DNA from: Nanobdellota archaeon
GTDB lineage: Archaea > Nanobdellota > Nanobdellia > Pacearchaeales > GW2011-AR1
DNA: 40,286 nucleotides
Direction: 5' to 3'
NCBI GenBank assembly: GCA_030648285.1
Contig: JAUSIC010000023.1
Location: forward strand, 1 to 40,286
Every line of letters begins with the position of its first letter. Within the stretch, counting starts at the first letter, position 1. Below, piece by piece: positions 1 through 7,051 of the stretch. The translations under genes were made by a program, and so were the position numbers. The notes beneath the pieces were generated by a model that was not told the DNA's origin, made no database searches, and saw only the letters and a program-made list of their open reading frames with translations.

Positions 1-707
1 GAAAGTTCAGCCAAGTCTTTCTTCAATGCATCAATTGCCTTCTTGAAAATTTCTTTTGGTTCAAGTTGTCCGAAGGATTCTATTGTGATTAGCAATTCAT
101 TTGTTGAATTAACCTCTGCTTTTTTTCCTGCTCTTTCTGCAATTCCTTCACAAGCATCAGTAACTTCTCTTCTTTTGTCATCAATTATTACTGCTTTGTC
201 TCCTTTTTCTTTAACTTCAATTTCTGGAAAAACTTTTTTTATCTTATCTACTAAATGTTTGTCTACTTTTATTTCAAAAATATTTCTGTAAAACATCAAT
301 CCTGGAGAGAACTTAGCATGTTCTGTTCCTTTTCCAAGCTTTGTTGTTGCAAATAATTCTAATTCTTGTCCTTTGTTCAAAGAAGTTATTGGAATTTTGT
401 CATAAACAACATCTGCATTTCCCTTGAATTCTCCAGAATAAACAAGTCCTTCTTTTGCAGAACTTAATGTAAGCTTGATATCTGACTTGTCGCTGACTCC
501 TTTTTCCATTCTTAGGGGAATTAATCCAATTCTGTGCGCAATTGTTTCATCATATAGAGGGGAATCATTTTTTACTATTTCTACCTCATCTACAGCTAGG
601 ACTGGAATTTGCAAGACATATCTTCTTATTGCATTTGCTAAGCTTTCATCTATTTCTGCTTTGAATGCAATCAGGTTATCGTTTTTTTCTACTAGTTCTA
701 TATTCAT
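1..707 (-). CDS. rpoD: DNA-directed RNA polymerase subunit D (partial, 3' end cut by window edge)
   Basis: Archaeal Rpb3/Rpb11-type assembly subunit of RNA polymerase; it pairs with subunit L and nucleates the enzyme core with N and P. Reading from ATG at 707, about 235 residues are visible. The N-terminus MNIELVEKNDNLIAFKAEID leads into the conserved segment ANAIRRYVLQIPVLAVDEVEI and then HRIGLIPLR, both typical of the alpha/Rpb3 dimerisation domain; the inserted domain 2 follows. The C-terminus runs off the left edge. It lies 97 bases downstream of the S11 stop, the normal rps11-rpoD order in archaea. The gap holds an imperfect hairpin (757-803). Identification is firm. Confidence 0.95.
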   Translation of the reverse strand, partial: MNIELVEKNDNLIAFKAEIDESLANAIRRYVLQIPVLAVDEVEIVKNDSPLYDETIAHRIGLIPLRMEKGVSDKSDIKLTLSSAKEGLVYSGEFKGNADVVYDKIPITSLNKGQELELFATTKLGKGTEHAKFSPGLMFYRNIFEIKVDKHLVDKIKKVFPEIEVKEKGDKAVIIDDKRREVTDACEGIAERAGKKAEVNSTNELLITIESFGQLEPKEIFKKAIDALKKDLAEL

Positions 708-756
708 ATTATCTTATCTAAATTTTGATTTTTAAATCTAACTAAGTTTACTTAAG

Positions 757-803
757 GACGTCTTCCTCTAATCAGCTTGCCTGATTTGGAAGGTTAGGGC
801 GTC
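757..803 (-). repeat. Imperfect inverted repeat between rps11 and rpoD
   Basis: Outer arms GACG/CGTC, a middle part around CTTCC/GGAAG and inner arms ATCAG (771-775)/CTGAT (781-785) enclose the 5-base loop CTTGC. The element starts directly after the rps11 stop codon and ends 49 bases before the rpoD ATG, so in the mRNA it would form an intercistronic stem-loop. There is no T-run typical of an archaeal terminator next to it. It may be a processing, attenuation or stability element; the function is inferred only from position. Confidence 0.5.
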
Positions 804-1322
804 TTACGGTCTCCTTCCTCTACGTCCACCCTTCTTTTTCGGTCCTCCTCTTGGGAACCTAGTTGTATCTAAAATATTGATTATCTTGAATCCCTCTCTT
901 GACAAGCTTTTGATAATTGCGTTTGCTCCTGGTCCTGGCGCAGGATTTCTTGTTTTTGCTCTTATCTTCACATATAATTCAGTAATTCCTAAATCTTTCA
1001 TTGTCTCAGAAATTCTTTTTGAAATAAACATAGCAACAGTTGGATTTGCTTTTAATCTTCCTTGTTTTGTAACTTGTCCTCCTGTAACTTTTGCTAATGT
1101 TCTGCCAGACATGTCTGTTACATGCACTAAAGTATTATTGAAAGAAGTGTAAATGTTGATTACTGCTTCAATATCTTTTCCTTTTTTAATTTTCTCTGCT
1201 GATTTAATCTCTACTTTCTCTTCTTTAACCTCTTCTTTCTTCTCTTGTTCAACTTTGTTGGACAAATGGCTAACTTCTTGTTTGCCATCTTCTTCAACTT
1301 TTGTTTCTTCTTCTTTATTCAT
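804..1322 (-). CDS. rps11: Small ribosomal subunit protein uS11
   Basis: Component of the 30S platform that contacts 16S rRNA near the E site. The S11 core begins near residue 50 (AVINIYTSFNNTLVHVTDMSG) and ends with the basic tail GGPKKKGGRRGRRP. The first ~48 residues are a Lys/Glu-rich low-complexity extension, making the protein (172 residues) longer than the usual archaeal S11 of ~130. ATG at 1322 overlaps the rps4 stop by 8 bases (ATGAATAA), which supports this start and translational coupling. It is part of the S13-S4-S11-RpoD operon. Confidence 0.96.
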   Translation of the reverse strand: MNKEEETKVEEDGKQEVSHLSNKVEQEKKEEVKEEKVEIKSAEKIKKGKDIEAVINIYTSFNNTLVHVTDMSGRTLAKVTGGQVTKQGRLKANPTVAMFISKRISETMKDLGITELYVKIRAKTRNPAPGPGANAIIKSLSREGFKIINILDTTRFPRGGPKKKGGRRGRRP

Positions 1323-1809
1323 TCGCTATTTCCTCCATTTTTACTTTTTCTTTAACAGGTTTTGTTTTTATTTTCAGTGAAATACTTTTTTCTAATTCAA
1401 CAGGAACAATGTAAGAAGGAATACTAACAATATTTCCATCAACAAGAACTTTTTTGTGAACAATTAATTGTCTTGCTGCTTTTGGCGTTGTAGCCATGTG
1501 TTTTTCTACAAGAACTGTTTGCAATCTTCTTCTCAAGTAATCTTTTTTATCTAAAGATAAAATGTCAGATATTGAGTTTACTTTGAATCCCGATTTTCTA
1601 AGATTTTCAAATAATTTTTCTTGTAATTCAGGACTTGCAGAAATTAAGTTTTTTGCTTTTTCTCTCATTTTTTTTACTTTTGCTTCTGCTTTCCAGATTT
1701 CTCTTTTCTTTTTCAAGCCGAATTCTTCTTTTATTTCAACTTCTTCTTCTATTCTTGGCTTGTCAAAAGACTTTTTTGGTTTTGAATATTTTTTATGTTT
1801 TCTTTTCAT
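1315..1809 (-). CDS. rps4: Small ribosomal subunit protein uS4
   Basis: Primary 16S rRNA-binding protein of the 30S body. The C-terminal half carries the S4 RNA-binding fold (RRLQTVLVEKHMATTPKAAR through KVLVDGNIVSIPSYIVP, about residues 95-140). The N-terminal ~60 residues are very rich in Lys and Glu. At 164 residues it is somewhat shorter than many archaeal S4 proteins, and no N-terminal zinc-binding Cys motif is visible. It starts 2 bases after the stop of the 83-residue gene upstream and overlaps rps11 by 8 bases. Confidence 0.95.
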   Translation of the reverse strand: MKRKHKKYSKPKKSFDKPRIEEEVEIKEEFGLKKKREIWKAEAKVKKMREKAKNLISASPELQEKLFENLRKSGFKVNSISDILSLDKKDYLRRRLQTVLVEKHMATTPKAARQLIVHKKVLVDGNIVSIPSYIVPVELEKSISLKIKTKPVKEKVKMEEIANE

Positions 1810-1811
1810 TT

Positions 1812-2063
1812 TTATTTAATTTCACGGAATTCGTTTAAGTATTCTAAAGGTACATCTGCTAAGAATCCTCTTTCTCCTTCTCCAAATGGTCCAGTAACAA
1901 ATAAAGTGCCCCTTTCAGGGATAACTTTTAAGATATAATCTTCAGTATGAGATAAAGTAGGATGTAAATTTCCAACGTATATAAATTTTTTTTGACTTAA
2001 AGATTCATTTATTAAATCAATAGCTACCTTTCCTAATTCACTTGTTGTATGTTTATTGCTCAT
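1812..2063 (-). CDS. Unknown 83-residue protein inside the S13-S4 gene pair
   Basis: I do not recognise this protein. It is 83 residues, has no Cys, no membrane segment and no signal peptide, and is probably a small alpha/beta cytosolic protein (central segment KKFIYVGNLHPTLSHTEDYI, then a Gly-rich FVTGPFGEGERGFLADVPLE). Its ATG overlaps the rps13 stop (ATGA), and rps4 starts two bases after its end, so it is locked into the ribosomal operon. In most archaea rps13 is followed directly by rps4, so this is an insertion. A ribosome- or translation-linked role is inferred from position only. Confidence 0.8.
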   Translation of the reverse strand: MSNKHTTSELGKVAIDLINESLSQKKFIYVGNLHPTLSHTEDYILKVIPERGTLFVTGPFGEGERGFLADVPLEYLNEFREIK

Positions 2064-2575
2064 TTTTTACCCTTTCCTGTATATTGTGGTGGTGCTTCTC
2101 TCTTCACAACTTTCTTTTTAATTCCAGAACCCTTCTTCTTGTTCTTTCTGAAATGGCTTCTTGTTCTTTGTCCTCTCACAGGCAATCCAGCAACATGTCT
2201 TATTCCTTTGTAACTCTTTATTTTCTTTAATCTCTTTATATCTAAATCTTTTTGCAATTCTAAATCTGTTCCAACCAAATGCCTGTCATCTCCTGTTTCA
2301 AAATCTTTTCTTCTGTTAAAAATAAAGATTGGTAAAGTTGGTTTTTTCAAGAATTCAGATACTCTTTTGATTTCTTCTTCTGTCAAAGAACCAATTTTTC
2401 TGTTCTTGTCAATATTAAGTTTTTTGCAAGCTGCATTTGAAATTCCCCATGAAACTCCTTTTATTTTTGCCAATCCAGGATAAACTTTCATTTTTCCTTC
2501 TATGTCTTTTGATAAAATTCTTACTATTCTTTCTTCATGTCCTTCTTTCATCTTTGTTATGTTCTTTTGTTCCAT
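2060..2575 (-). CDS. rps13: Small ribosomal subunit protein uS13
   Basis: 30S head protein contacting the large subunit and P-site tRNA. The reading frame is open upstream to 2707, but the start is set at ATG 2575 (MEQKNITKMKEGHEERIVRI) because the S13 fold begins there and a clear Shine-Dalgarno AAGGAG lies just upstream. Family signs are KIKGVSWGISNAACKKL, the helical middle and RHVAGLPVRGQRTRSHFRKN near residue 145; the tail is Lys-rich. The protein is 171 residues. The start codon is fused to the stop of a leader ORF (TAATG), one of five similar cassettes in the window. Confidence 0.95.
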   Translation of the reverse strand: MEQKNITKMKEGHEERIVRILSKDIEGKMKVYPGLAKIKGVSWGISNAACKKLNIDKNRKIGSLTEEEIKRVSEFLKKPTLPIFIFNRRKDFETGDDRHLVGTDLELQKDLDIKRLKKIKSYKGIRHVAGLPVRGQRTRSHFRKNKKKGSGIKKKVVKREAPPQYTGKGKK

Positions 2576-2667
2576 TAATATCTCCTTATCGATTTTGTAT
2601 TTTCCATTATGCAAAATACTTCCATGTCGATTTTGTATATGTGCTGAAAATTTCTTATTTCTGTCAT
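2575..2667 (-). promoter_or_regulatory. Leader cassette of rps13: 30-codon upstream ORF ending in TAATG, with duplicated core
   Basis: ATG at 2667 opens a 30-codon ORF (MTEIRNFQHIYKIDMEVF...) whose TAA (2577-2575) shares its last A with the rps13 ATG. It starts 9 bases after the upstream DUF655 stop. The core motif (ATACAAAATCGA, a purine-rich SD, TATT, then TAATGG) occurs twice in tandem, at 2605-2638 with the weak SD GGAAG and at 2573-2600 with the strong SD AAGGAG. The first copy also gives an in-frame internal ATG (2607). The same cassette precedes the CARDB protein, SecF, SecD and a methyltransferase. Confidence 0.75.
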
Positions 2668-2675
2668 TTTTAAAT

Positions 2676-3212
2676 TTAATGTACAAACAGGTTGTACCTC
2701 TCAACATTTGTCAGTTCTTCAATTATCCTTTTTTCAACTGCTTTTTCAGGATCAGGAAGATTTTGTATTCTTTCTTTCATTTCTTCAAAGTTCTCAAAGG
2801 GCTTTACTTCCCTTTGCTTCAAGATATCATTCATATGCTTTTTTCCAAATCCAGGAAGAAGTTCTATCTGGTGAACTCTCTTGTTTATTGCTTCTGCTTT
2901 GTTGAAAAATTCGATGAATTCTTTTTCTCTTTCTTTGACTGTTTTCTTGATGAATTCTTGTAATTGATTCTTTGCAGACTCTGTAAGTTTTTCTCTCTTT
3001 AATCTTCCAAGAATGTAATATACCTTATCTCTTTTCCCTTCTCCGATGTAAACATCTTCTCCTATCGTTAAAGCTACTCCACGTCTTGGAACTAATTCTA
3101 AAAGAGTTAAATTTGTCTTACCAATTGCCTGTGCTATAGGCATCATTTTTCCTTCTAGAGGATATCCATTTGGTAAATATTCTAGGACTATTGCATATTC
3201 TTCTTTTTCCAT
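2676..3212 (-). CDS. DUF655 family protein (HhH-containing, predicted nucleic acid-binding)
   Basis: Conserved archaeal protein of 178 residues that commonly sits next to rpl21e and rpoF. The N-terminal ~75 residues form an OB-like beta region (YAIVLEYLPNGYP ... GEDVYIGEGKRDKVYYILGR). The C-terminal part holds a helix-hairpin-helix segment, IELLPGFGKKHMNDILKQRE (about residues 116-135), that points to RNA or DNA binding. Biochemical function is not established; a role in translation or RNA handling is inferred from its fixed neighbourhood. It follows rpoF by 5 bases. Confidence 0.88.
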   Translation of the reverse strand: MEKEEYAIVLEYLPNGYPLEGKMMPIAQAIGKTNLTLLELVPRRGVALTIGEDVYIGEGKRDKVYYILGRLKREKLTESAKNQLQEFIKKTVKEREKEFIEFFNKAEAINKRVHQIELLPGFGKKHMNDILKQREVKPFENFEEMKERIQNLPDPEKAVEKRIIEELTNVERYNLFVH

Positions 3213-3217
3213 TTTTT

Positions 3218-3514
3218 TTATCTGAATTCTTTAATTGTGTCAAGTATTTTGTTTGATTCATCTTCATCAAGACTAACATCAATAAAAATTTTATTTAAGT
3301 CAGAGACTGTCTCAGGAATTAAATCAATTATCTTTGAAATGTGTTCTTCTCTTATTTTCATCAATCCAAGGTTAGAGATTTTTTCTCTTATCTTAGCAGC
3401 TTCTTTCACGTTCAATTTGTTGAATTTTTTTATGAAGCCAGCTATCTCTGAATCTTCTTTCTGGATGTATTTCAAGGCTTCAACCATGCTTAATGGTTCT
3501 GTGTTTCTTATCAT
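3218..3514 (-). CDS. rpoF: DNA-directed RNA polymerase subunit F (Rpb4-like)
   Basis: Forms the RNA polymerase stalk with subunit E (Rpb7), helping open-complex formation, elongation and termination. At 98 residues the length is normal for archaeal RpoF. It is all-helical, with the typical start IRNTEPLSMVEALKYIQ and the C-terminal HRDC-like bundle (LGLMKIREEHISKIIDLIPE ... ILDTIKEF). It sits between rpl21e and DUF655, the standard archaeal order, 7 bases after L21e. Confidence 0.92.
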   Translation of the reverse strand: MIRNTEPLSMVEALKYIQKEDSEIAGFIKKFNKLNVKEAAKIREKISNLGLMKIREEHISKIIDLIPETVSDLNKIFIDVSLDEDESNKILDTIKEFR

Positions 3515-3521
3515 TTTAGTA

Positions 3522-3776
3522 TTATGCAGTTTTCAATTTTTTTAAGTGTATTGGTTCTATGAGATATCTTTTTTCTTTGTTCAAATCATTTAATCTTATA
3601 ATGTAAGCCTTTCCTCTTTTGGATTCAACAATTCCTGTTCTTCCTTGAAGTCTTTCTGGAAAATTTGAAGCTACAGATAGTTCTTTTATAACAGCTACAC
3701 TGTCTCCTTCTTTTAATTCTTTGAAGTATTCACTAAAAGAGAGTTTACCTTTTGTTCTAATATTTTTCTTTTTCAT
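3522..3776 (-). CDS. rpl21e: Large ribosomal subunit protein eL21
   Basis: Archaeal/eukaryotic 50S protein of 84 residues. It is basic, with the SH3-like barrel segment FPERLQGRTGIVESKRGKAY and the end LIEPIHLKKL characteristic of L21e. It appears to head the operon: a TATA-like TTTAAATA (3797-3804) lies about 25 bases before the ATG, so the transcript is probably leaderless. Confidence 0.93.
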   Translation of the reverse strand: MKKKNIRTKGKLSFSEYFKELKEGDSVAVIKELSVASNFPERLQGRTGIVESKRGKAYIIRLNDLNKEKRYLIEPIHLKKLKTA

Positions 3777-3796
3777 CTAATTCATTCAGAAAAATT

Positions 3797-3804
3797 CTAT
3801 TTAA
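3797..3804 (-). promoter_or_regulatory. TATA box of the rpl21e-rps-rpo operon
   Basis: TTTAAATA is centred about 25 bases upstream of the rpl21e ATG at 3776. This is the archaeal TATA-to-start distance, so transcription should begin at or very near the start codon. Confidence 0.6.
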
Positions 3805-3838
3805 AAAACTATGGTTTTACGAGATAAAGTCCTTAATT

Positions 3839-4003
3839 TTACTCTTTATAGAGACTAAGATTTCCACTTTCTCTAGCTTTTTCCATTTTAGCCAGCATCG
3901 AGTTGAACCATTTTTCTCCCCATGTTCTTATCCCGCAATTATTGCAGACAGTTAAAGGACGGTCATCGTGAATTTCTGCGTGGCAATACATACATTTTTG
4001 CAT
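3839..4003 (-). CDS. Small zinc-ribbon protein, 54 residues
   Basis: ATG at 4003 opens a 54-residue protein starting MQKCMYCHAEIHDDRPLTVC. Cys4, Cys7, Cys20 and Cys23 form a CxxC-x12-CxxC zinc ribbon, followed by GIRTWGEKWFNSML and a helical charged tail. Similar short zinc-ribbon proteins with an IHDDRPLxVCxxCG-type core are widespread in archaea without a known function. It lies between the ABC exporter (ends 4077) and the rpl21e promoter. The tidy four-Cys motif, the stop at 3839 and archaeal-style codon use make it a real gene. Confidence 0.8.
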   Translation of the reverse strand: MQKCMYCHAEIHDDRPLTVCNNCGIRTWGEKWFNSMLAKMEKARESGNLSLYKE

Positions 4004-4076
4004 TTTAATTCTTTAAGAAGATGTTAAATTCCTCTTTTATTTTATGTTGATGAGAAATTAGTTTTTAAAGATTTCT

Positions 4077-5291
4077 CTACTCGTAACGTAGTGCATCAAC
4101 AGGTTTTAGTTTTGATGCTTGCATTGCAGGAAGGACTCCTGAAAGAGTTCCGATTAAAAAAGAGAATGTTAATGCCCCAAAGATTAATGGAAAACTTATG
4201 CTTGCTCTCAATAAATTTGTTCCTAATGCAGTTGCTGCTATGAATTCCACGCTTTTTCCTAACCCAATTCCCAATGCAACACCAATTGTTCCTCCTACTA
4301 ATCCTAAAAGTCCAGACTCAAATAGAAATATTTGAAGTATGTCAGAATTTTTTGCACCAACAGCTTTCATTGTTCCAATTTCTTTTGTTCTTTCTAGAAC
4401 AGAAGTATACATTGTATTCATGATTCCAATTCCTCCGACAACAAGAGATATAGCTGCAATTCCGACCAATACTGCTTGGACAATTCCAAAAATATTTGTA
4501 AATGTTGTTAAAAGTTGTTCAGAAGTCTGCACATTGAATGTCTCTTGGTCTTTTTTTTCATCTCTTTCTTGCCTTAATTTTCTGATTATTGCATCTGCGA
4601 CATCACTAGGATTAAATCCACTTTGGGTTTTAGCAATTATTTCACTTTCTTCATCATTGACGTTCAATACTTCTCTCAATGTTTCTTTTGGAACATATAT
4701 TCCTGCATCGTTGTAAGGATCTCCTGTTTTTCCCAAGATTCCAACGACCTTGAATTCGACTCCTTCAATTTCAATTGTGCTTCCGACTTCAACTGCCTTT
4801 TTCCATATCTTTTCATCTACAGCATTATTGTATCCGACAATTGCTTTAAAGCCATCTCCTTTTTTTAAATTTCTTCCATCTATAACCTTGAAATTTTGCA
4901 TCTCAGAGAAAATGGAAATATCTTCAGGGTTTATTCCAATAGCGAATGTTATCTTGGATTCATCTTTGAATTTTAAAAAAGATGTTTTCATTAGCATTCC
5001 AACAACACTTTCAACACCCCTGACATTCTTTATTGCCTCTAAATCTTTTGTTGTTAAAATCAATTTTTCAGAAGTAGCACTTCCAGGAGGTCCTATTGTT
5101 TTGCTTTGAATTATAATCTTGTCTTTGCCTAATTGTTCAAATTGCTCGTTAATTGCTCCTTGTAATCCTTGTCCAAGGCTTATCAAACCAACAACAGCAG
5201 CTATTCCTATAAAAATTCCAATCATAGTAAGCCAGCTTCTTAATCCTCTTCTTCTTAAATTAGAAAAAGCAAGAAAGAAATGATCTTTCAT
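4077..5291 (-). CDS. ABC transporter permease, MacB/FtsX type
   Basis: Membrane subunit of a type VII (mechanotransmission) ABC system. The 404-residue length and layout fit MacB: TM1 near residues 17-40 (LRSWLTMIGIFIGIAAVVGL), a large extracytoplasmic MacB-PCD domain (about 45-265), then three TM helices after residue 270 (IFGIVQAVLVGIAAISLVVG; LLGLVGGTIGVALGIGLG; LIFGALTFSFLIGTLSGVLP), ending PVDALRYE. It begins 2 bases after the CARDB-like protein and is the last gene of a three-gene exporter operon with the ATPase at 6216. The substrate is unknown; MacB relatives export lipids, peptides or antibiotics. Confidence 0.92.
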   Translation of the reverse strand: MKDHFFLAFSNLRRRGLRSWLTMIGIFIGIAAVVGLISLGQGLQGAINEQFEQLGKDKIIIQSKTIGPPGSATSEKLILTTKDLEAIKNVRGVESVVGMLMKTSFLKFKDESKITFAIGINPEDISIFSEMQNFKVIDGRNLKKGDGFKAIVGYNNAVDEKIWKKAVEVGSTIEIEGVEFKVVGILGKTGDPYNDAGIYVPKETLREVLNVNDEESEIIAKTQSGFNPSDVADAIIRKLRQERDEKKDQETFNVQTSEQLLTTFTNIFGIVQAVLVGIAAISLVVGGIGIMNTMYTSVLERTKEIGTMKAVGAKNSDILQIFLFESGLLGLVGGTIGVALGIGLGKSVEFIAATALGTNLLRASISFPLIFGALTFSFLIGTLSGVLPAMQASKLKPVDALRYE

Positions 5292-5293
5292 AA

Positions 5294-6163
5294 TTACTGT
5301 CCGTTCCGTTTATTTCTGTTCTTCTTTCTAATTCTTCTGTAAACTAAGAATATAATTATAACTCCGACAATAGAAATAATTATTAAAAAAGTATTATTTT
5401 TGTTTATCAATCCTAAACCAATTGCTTCTTTCTGAGTGTAAGTTTTTATCAAGATATTTTCTTCTTTTGTTATTTGATTATTTCTAGAATCTGAATAAGT
5501 TAGTTGAATTGGCAGGCTTATAGAAGATGGAGAATCCGCCTTTACAAAAACACTGAAATCAGCACTATCAAAATCATTGCTGTCTATATTTCCAATATAA
5601 ATTTTATTTGAACCTGTTGCCTGTATTCCATTAATAGCACTTAAGCCAACGCTCAAAAATTTAGCATCTCCCAATCCAGAATTAACAATTTTTACTGTGA
5701 CTTTTCCGCTTGTCCCTTTAACTAAAACACTTCCTTCATAAGAAACTTCAATATTTGGTTTTGCGTTTATTATAACACCCACAACTTTTTCTTCTGGTGT
5801 AGCATGTGTTCCATTAGCATGATCATAATTAATTGTAACAGGGATTGTGTAAGTTCCAGAAATAGCATCAGAAGAAGCAATCAAATCAAAATTTGCTTTT
5901 TCATTGTCATCTCCGTTGATATTGTCTATTCTGACTTCATTTGAAGATTGATAAGGTGCAAAAAAAGTTTCGCTTAAATCTAAGCTTATAACAACATCTT
6001 TTACTTCTTCATTTAAGTTATTCTCTATTTTCAGATTAAGACTAAATTTTTCTCCTGGTTGAACCTCTTGAGGATTGCTAATCACAGAATCAATTGTCAG
6101 AGCAGAAGTCAAGCATATTTGTAAGAGAAACAATGCCGCCAAAATTATTAAAATTTTTTTCAT
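5294..6163 (-). CDS. Secreted, membrane-anchored CARDB/NEW3-like accessory protein of the ABC exporter
   Basis: The 289-residue protein has an N-terminal signal peptide (MKKILIILAALFLLQICLTS, cut near residue 21) and two beta-sandwich repeats. The first is about 25-130 (NPQEVQPGEKFSLNLKIENN); the second is about 140-235 (GTSGKVTVKIVNSGLGDAKF). A C-terminal TM (about 257-277) and a basic tail follow. The topology places both repeats outside the cell. CARDB/NEW3-type domains often accompany archaeal MacB permeases, where they may replace the bacterial MacA adaptor; that role is inferred. Its start is fused to a leader-ORF stop (TAATG), with a strong GGGAGG upstream. Confidence 0.82.
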   Translation of the reverse strand: MKKILIILAALFLLQICLTSALTIDSVISNPQEVQPGEKFSLNLKIENNLNEEVKDVVISLDLSETFFAPYQSSNEVRIDNINGDDNEKANFDLIASSDAISGTYTIPVTINYDHANGTHATPEEKVVGVIINAKPNIEVSYEGSVLVKGTSGKVTVKIVNSGLGDAKFLSVGLSAINGIQATGSNKIYIGNIDSNDFDSADFSVFVKADSPSSISLPIQLTYSDSRNNQITKEENILIKTYTQKEAIGLGLINKNNTFLIIISIVGVIIIFLVYRRIRKKNRNKRNGQ

Positions 6164-6219
6164 TATGCAAAATACCTCCCTGCCAATTTTGTATTTGTGC
6201 TGAACGTTAGTTCTGTCAT
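6163..6219 (-). promoter_or_regulatory. Leader cassette of the CARDB-like gene: 18-codon upstream ORF ending in TAATG
   Basis: ATG at 6219 overlaps the stop of the ABC ATPase gene (ATGA) and opens the leader peptide MTELTFSTNTKLAGRYFA. Its TAA overlaps the next ATG (TAATG). The 3' part GGGAGGTATTTTGCATAATG carries a full anti-16S SD about 10 bases before the ATG. It matches the methyltransferase and SecD cassettes almost base for base over the last 19 positions. Confidence 0.75.
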
Positions 6220-6923
6220 TTTACTTTTTGTTGTTTTATCTTTCTGTGTTCGATTATCTTCCCGTCAGCTATTTTTAAAACTTTCTGTGCATATTTTATC
6301 AAATCGAGATTATGCGTTACAAGAATTATTGTTTTTCCTTTCTTGTTTAAGTCAACGAACAATTTTATGATTTCCATTCCTGTTTTGCTGTCTAAATTTC
6401 CAGTTGGTTCATCAGCGAGTATAACTTCGGGATCGTTTGCGAGAGCTCTGCCAATTGCAATTCTTTGTCTTTCTCCTCCAGAAAGCTGTTTTGGAAGATG
6501 TTCTCTTCTGTGCGTTAAGCTGACTTCTTTCAGTATTTTTTCTGCTCTTTCCATTCTTTCTTTTTTTCCAACTCCATGAAAAATCATCGGAAGTGCAATA
6601 TTTTCAATCGCATTTAAAGTGGGAATTAGATTGAATGTTTGAAAAACAAAACCTATTTTTTTCCCTCTTATTTGTGCTAAATCAGATTCAGGAAGATGTT
6701 CTATATTTTGTCCATCAAGGAAAATATCTCCTCTGCTCGAAATATCCAACGCCCCAACAAGGTTCATCATTGTGCTTTTTCCACTTCCAGAAGGCCCGAC
6801 AATTGCGAGGAAATCTCCTCTTTTTATCTGCAAGTTAACATCGCAAAGAGCTTTTATTTCTGTATCTCCTAACTTGTAATATTTGCATACGTTTTTTAGT
6901 TCAATTATATAATCATTTTTCAT
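6216..6923 (-). CDS. ABC transporter ATP-binding protein, MacB/LolD type
   Basis: Cytoplasmic ATPase of the exporter. It is 235 residues from ATG 6923 (MKNDYIIELKNVCKYYKLGD), with Walker A GPSGSGKS (43-50), Q-loop Gln95, signature LSGGERQ (147-153), Walker B VILADEP (167-173) and switch His204. The frame is open upstream to a GTG at 6962, but family alignment starts at 6923. A TATA-like TTTAAATAA near 6986-6994 and a short palindrome (6934-6950) precede it. It is the first gene of the ATPase-CARDB-permease operon. Confidence 0.95.
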   Translation of the reverse strand: MKNDYIIELKNVCKYYKLGDTEIKALCDVNLQIKRGDFLAIVGPSGSGKSTMMNLVGALDISSRGDIFLDGQNIEHLPESDLAQIRGKKIGFVFQTFNLIPTLNAIENIALPMIFHGVGKKERMERAEKILKEVSLTHRREHLPKQLSGGERQRIAIGRALANDPEVILADEPTGNLDSKTGMEIIKLFVDLNKKGKTIILVTHNLDLIKYAQKVLKIADGKIIEHRKIKQQKVK

Positions 6924-6933
6924 ATTTTTCTCT

Positions 6934-6950
6934 CTCAGAATTAATCTGAG
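6934..6950. promoter_or_regulatory. Short palindrome in the 5' region of the ABC exporter operon
   Basis: CTCAGA-ATTAA-TCTGAG has 6-bp perfect arms and ends 11 bases before the ATPase ATG. With the TATA box near 6990 the start of transcription should fall around 6962, so the palindrome lies within a short 5' leader. It could be a repressor site or an RNA hairpin near the ribosome entry point; the sequence alone cannot decide. Confidence 0.4.
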
Positions 6951-7022
6951 GCATGCTAACACCTCTTTAGATACCTCGATGTAATCTTATTTAAACGTTA
7001 TGGAACAGAATTTCTACAAAGC

Positions 7023-7030
7023 TTTATAAA
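7023..7030 (+). promoter_or_regulatory. TATA box of rpoN
   Basis: TTTATAAA is centred about 26 bases before the rpoN ATG at 7052, the spacing for a leaderless archaeal mRNA. No SD sequence precedes the ATG. Confidence 0.6.
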
Positions 7031-7051
7031 CCAAAAATAAGAGATAATATT

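Noticed and set aside
2576-2707. A longer S13 protein starting at 2707
   Set aside because: The added 44 residues are translated from the leader cassette in another frame; the S13 fold and SD place the start at 2575.
3505-3530. A GCATAAT string between rpl21e and rpoF resembling the end of the leader cassette
   Set aside because: It is the rpl21e C-terminal codons and stop (ACT GCA TAA) without the SD, the upstream block or a TAATG junction. Chance match.
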